From contig JAHEEB010000175.1 of the NCBI GenBank assembly GCA_024640925.1, forward strand, positions 1 to 7,563: a stretch of DNA of 7,563 nt, in the 5' to 3' direction. Positions 6,881 to 7,563 of this stretch are shown here, piece by piece; position 1 is the first letter of the stretch; each line of letters opens with the position of its first letter. A model generated the notes under the pieces. That model was given only the letters and a program-made list of their open reading frames with translations. It had not been told where the DNA came from and did not search any database. The translations under genes were made by a program, and so were the position numbers. The DNA is from Bacteroidota bacterium (lineage in GTDB: Bacteria > Bacteroidota > Bacteroidia > Bacteroidales > UBA10428).

Positions 6881-7563
6881 ATGAAAGACTTAAGCTTTTC
6901 AGATTTGAAGGGTAAAGTATGTGTTATAACCGGAGGAGCCGGTGTAATTGGCGAAGCTTTAGTTCGCGCATTAGGAAAATGTGGTATAAAAACTGCTATT
7001 CTTGATATTAATAAGGAAGTTGCTGATAAAGTAGCCGATACAATATCAAAAGAAACAGGAACACAAATTATTGGTGTTTATGCAAGTGTTCTTGATAAAG
7101 AATCATTAATAACAGCAAAACAGGTGGTTATTTCGAAATTAGGAAAAGTCGATTTCCTGATAAATGGTGCTGGTGGTAACAATCCTGGTGCAACAACTGG
7201 TATTGAACAAATCGAAAAAGAGAATATGAACGATTTGGATAAATCATTTTTTGGTTTAAAAATCGAAGGATTTGATAAAGTTTTTTCATTGAATTTTACC
7301 GGAACTCTTCTTCCAACAATGGTTTTTGCTGAAGATATGGTCAAAGGAGGAAAAGGAAATATTATTAATATTTCTTCAATGAATGCGTTTAAACCCTTAA
7401 CAAAAATACCTGCTTATTCAGCTGCAAAATCGGCAATTAATAATTTTACACAATGGTTAGCAGTACATTTTGCAAAAACCGGCGTACGAGTTAATTGCAT
7501 TGCGCCCGGGTTTTTCTTAACAAATCAGAACCGTTTCTTATTAACCGACGAGAAAACCGGAGC
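6881..7563 (+). CDS. SDR oxidoreductase, D-mannonate oxidoreductase/fructuronate reductase-like, 3'-truncated
   Basis: The frame opens at ATG 6881 and runs to the right edge without a stop (227 complete codons). It is a classical short-chain dehydrogenase with a Rossmann fold: TGGAGVIG (17-24) binds the dinucleotide, D42 ends beta-2 (hinting at NAD(H) preference), and NGAGG (95-99) replaces the usual NNAG. N138, S166, Y179 and K183 form the catalytic tetrad (INISSMNAF, PAYSAAK), and APGFFLTNQNRF (208-219) follows. The insertion NNPGATT plus about 30 residues before the FSLNFTGTLLPT segment, and the SSMNAF and FFLTNQNRF blocks, are what I recall from SDR proteins annotated as D-mannonate oxidoreductase, which interconvert fructuronate and mannonate in uronate catabolism. 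KduD-like or other sugar-acid dehydrogenases are alternatives. There is no signal peptide, so it is cytoplasmic. No Shine-Dalgarno is seen; the leader is A/T-rich. About 40-60 C-terminal residues are probably missing. Confidence 0.85.
   Translation, partial: MKDLSFSDLKGKVCVITGGAGVIGEALVRALGKCGIKTAILDINKEVADKVADTISKETGTQIIGVYASVLDKESLITAKQVVISKLGKVDFLINGAGGNNPGATTGIEQIEKENMNDLDKSFFGLKIEGFDKVFSLNFTGTLLPTMVFAEDMVKGGKGNIINISSMNAFKPLTKIPAYSAAKSAINNFTQWLAVHFAKTGVRVNCIAPGFFLTNQNRFLLTDEKTG

Noticed and set aside
7078..7344. Minus-strand 88-residue frame near the right end
   Set aside because: It is antisense to the SDR gene, whose plus-strand frame carries all catalytic motifs.
1..7563. CRISPR arrays, tRNA/rRNA, insertion sequences, attachment sites, riboswitches, defence genes
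   Set aside because: None is seen: no spaced direct repeats, no clover-leaf-like segments in the two gaps, no transposase-like reading frames. The only gaps are 15, 134 and 105 nt, and their contents are described.

Overview
The window reads as part of a pectin-degradation locus of a Bacteroidota bacterium. Three things point there. Genes start without Shine-Dalgarno sequences, in A/T-rich leaders. Candidate promoters have the Bacteroidota form (TTTG, about 20 bp, TAnnTTTG). One secreted enzyme ends in a type IX secretion (T9SS) C-terminal sorting domain. The T9SS signal argues for an environmental lineage (for example Marinilabiliales/Prolixibacteraceae-like or Cytophagia/Flavobacteriia) rather than gut Bacteroides; this is inference. 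The DNA is visibly A/T-rich throughout, with no obvious compositional island.

Layout, all genes on the + strand: (1) 2-1081, the 3' part of a GH105 unsaturated rhamnogalacturonyl/uronyl hydrolase, cut by the window's left edge. (2) 1097-3634, an 845-residue multidomain PL1-type pectate lyase (signal peptide, CBM35/6-like module, InlB-B-like repeat, lyase, twin calcium loops, FN3, T9SS sorting domain), 15 nt after the GH105 stop. (3) 3635-3768, an intergenic region with a strong hairpin terminator whose 3' edge abuts a good candidate promoter. (4) 3769-5457, a GH43 glycosidase with a C-terminal beta-sandwich and a probable lipoprotein signal. (5) 5450-6775, a secreted, divergent CE8-like pectinesterase whose start overlaps the GH43 stop by 8 nt. 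(6) 6776-6880, an intergenic region with a second hairpin and a TAnnTTTG box. (7) 6881 to the right edge, the 5' 227 codons of a short-chain dehydrogenase resembling the SDR-type D-mannonate oxidoreductase/fructuronate reductase family.

Together the genes suggest a route from polymer to central metabolism. The esterase would de-esterify homogalacturonan and the T9SS-exported lyase would cut it by beta-elimination. GH105 would remove the resulting 4,5-unsaturated uronic acid from oligomer ends, GH43 would trim arabinose- or xylose-type decorations, and the SDR would reduce a keto-uronate in the cytoplasm. No SusC/SusD pair, regulator, transporter, RNA gene, mobile element or CRISPR array is visible. 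I found no new biological system; the most unusual items are the altered active-site surroundings of the esterase and the terminator/promoter junctions.
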